A DNA stretch of 64,000 nucleotides from Microcebus murinus (lineage: Eukaryota > Chordata > Mammalia > Primates > Cheirogaleidae), in the NCBI RefSeq assembly GCF_040939455.1, contig NC_134115.1:29724727-29788726 (forward strand), written 5' to 3'. Under the pieces are notes generated by a model. That model ran no database searches and had not been told where the DNA came from. It was given only the letters and a program-made list of their open reading frames with translations. Positions 63,158 through 64,000 of the stretch are shown here, piece after piece; positions within the stretch are counted from its first letter, which is position 1, and each line of letters begins with the position of its first letter. The position numbers and the translations under genes are program-made.

Positions 63158-63175
63158 GCCCCACGTTGGGCGCCA
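63158..63175 (-). promoter_or_regulatory. Primer binding site, tRNA-Lys1,2 type
   Basis: TGGCGCCCAACGTGGGGC on the minus strand, two bases after the 5' LTR. This matches the 3' end of tRNA-Lys1,2, the primer used by type D betaretroviruses. Confidence 0.92.
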
Positions 63176-63177
63176 CT

Positions 63178-63616
63178 TGTCCCGACCCACGGGACCTTTT
63201 GTTACTCGTGGGGTCAAGGGGGACCGTGCCTGAAAGAGATGGGCAAGAGAAAGGAACAAGGCCAAGCAAAGGGTTGTCAAGGTCTACTTTACTTAGATTC
63301 TTAGTAGGTTTTATAAGCATACAGAATCAAGGAAGTAGAAACAGAAAAATAGAGTGGGGTGATGATGAGGCTTGGGTCTGGGTTAATCAGTCCCAATCAG
63401 CGTCTTATCGGTATCCTGTTTGTGACTGATTACTCAACTCCAACCTGGCAGGTGGTCGGGAACAATTGCAGTCAGCACTCCCTGGAGCATCCCGTGGTCA
63501 GCACGTCATGGAATGCATTCTTCTCGGAGCTATAGCTGGAATTTTCCAGGGCGAAGCCCGTGCGTAGGACGAGTCATAGGGGAGTTGAGGGTCTTTGAGG
63601 GTCCTTGCCTCTAACA
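63178..63616 (-). repeat. 5' LTR of the provirus
   Basis: 439 bp, TGTTAGAGG ... CGGGACA on the minus strand. A TATAAAA at 63309-63315 (minus strand) leaves about 300 bp of U3 before it and about 130 bp for R and U5. Most differences from the 3' LTR lie in the R/U5 part. Confidence 0.95.
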
Positions 63617-63622
63617 GATCTA
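63617..63622. repeat. Target-site duplication of the provirus, right copy (GATCTA)
   Basis: The second copy of GATCTA, directly after the right LTR. It is followed by GAGATCTA, so this end has a further near-repeat. Confidence 0.85.
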
Positions 63623-64000
63623 GAGATCTAACCACATCTTAAACAGACCCATAACCCAATCCTCCTATATTTAACCCCCCTTCATCCCTGCCAGACATTC
63701 CTAAGCCTTTTGGGATGTCTGTGATGCAGTTAGGTACTTCCCAGCTTTTTCCAAGGAGAATTTAGGGATCATTTTTTTCAAGTCTATTAAATAAGCTGCC
63801 TTTTGTCTATATGGCTTCTAAATTCCAAAATCTTGCTTTTCTTTTCCTGCCTCCTAATCCCATCATCATTGTCAGTTTCTCCCTTAAAACACAATCCCTT
63901 TACTGTCATTTTATTATGTTTCAGGAGAAAGCCAAAGTAAATGCACGTATTTCATTGATCACCTTTACTCAGAAGTCTATTTTGTATTTTTACACGGGAA
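63623..64000. other. intergenic right edge, no recognised feature
   Basis: Flank of the provirus, continuing the sequence left of 56975. No gene or named repeat was recognised. Confidence 0.4.

Larger units (their letters stand above)
56981..63616 (-). mobile_element. Class II (betaretrovirus / type D-like) endogenous retrovirus, two-LTR provirus, defective
   Basis: A 6636-bp provirus read on the minus strand: 5' LTR (63178-63616), primer site, gag, dUTPase-protease with G-patch, reverse transcriptase, env, polypurine tract, 3' LTR (56981-57419). Betaretrovirus-like features are the tRNA-Lys1,2-type primer site, the dUTPase fused ahead of the protease, the G-patch after the protease, two zinc knuckles in gag and 6-bp target duplications. 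The env is of the gamma-like type carried by type D viruses. It is shorter than a full provirus (8-9 kb) because RNase H, integrase and the start of env are missing. All genes carry breaks, so it cannot make infectious particles. The LTRs differ at about 22 of 439 positions by eye, so insertion is ancient but probably after the split from simians. Confidence 0.94.

Overview
The window is nuclear DNA of a primate, almost certainly a strepsirrhine (lemur, loris or galago). The evidence is six Alu elements of the strepsirrhine type, a young L1 3' end ending in a CCCCCATAATATGCTGA motif, and primate-type MaLR LTRs, Tigger1 and MER elements. Protein-coding genes are few and intron-rich, and most of the sequence is intron or repeat. 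The species cannot be named from the sequence alone.

Left edge (1-1000): the 5' part of an intronless forkhead gene of the FOXD4 type on the minus strand. 189 codons are visible before it runs off the edge, and a TATAAA lies about 220 bp upstream of the ATG. Positions 1000-8340 are intergenic, holding two L1 3' ends, an L2 3' end, MIR fragments and an 88-bp AT-rich palindrome.

Centre (8340-48000): one complete gene on the minus strand, the COBW-domain GTPase and zinc chaperone ZNG1 (older name CBWD). I could place all 15 coding exons with GT/AG borders and continuous phase. They give 395 codons plus stop, with the METAP1-docking motif CPELVPIET, the P-loop GYLGAGKT, the zinc-binding CLCC and NKTD all present. 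A perfect CRE (TGACGTCA) lies about 100 bp upstream of the ATG. Introns hold Alus, L1 and MIR pieces, a Tigger1 split by an MST LTR and an Alu, MER20, MER5A and MER2, and a 450-bp terminal-inverted-repeat DNA element that I could not assign to a family. FOXD4 and ZNG1 in this order and orientation are the two-gene unit that was duplicated many times in apes; here it may be seen in its single-copy ancestral form.

Right part (48000-64000): intergenic, with L1, MLT1 and Alu pieces, a probable solo LTR (52096-52921), and a two-LTR class II (betaretrovirus-like) endogenous retrovirus on the minus strand (56981-63616). The provirus has 439-bp LTRs differing at about 22 positions, a 6-bp GATCTA target duplication, a tRNA-Lys1,2-type primer site, and the gene order gag - dUTPase/protease - reverse transcriptase - env. 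RNase H, integrase and the first part of env are deleted, and every gene carries stops or frameshifts. Its env is of the gamma-like type found in type D viruses. Between env and the 3' LTR are two copies of an AAGACAG motif resembling the constitutive transport element of that virus group.
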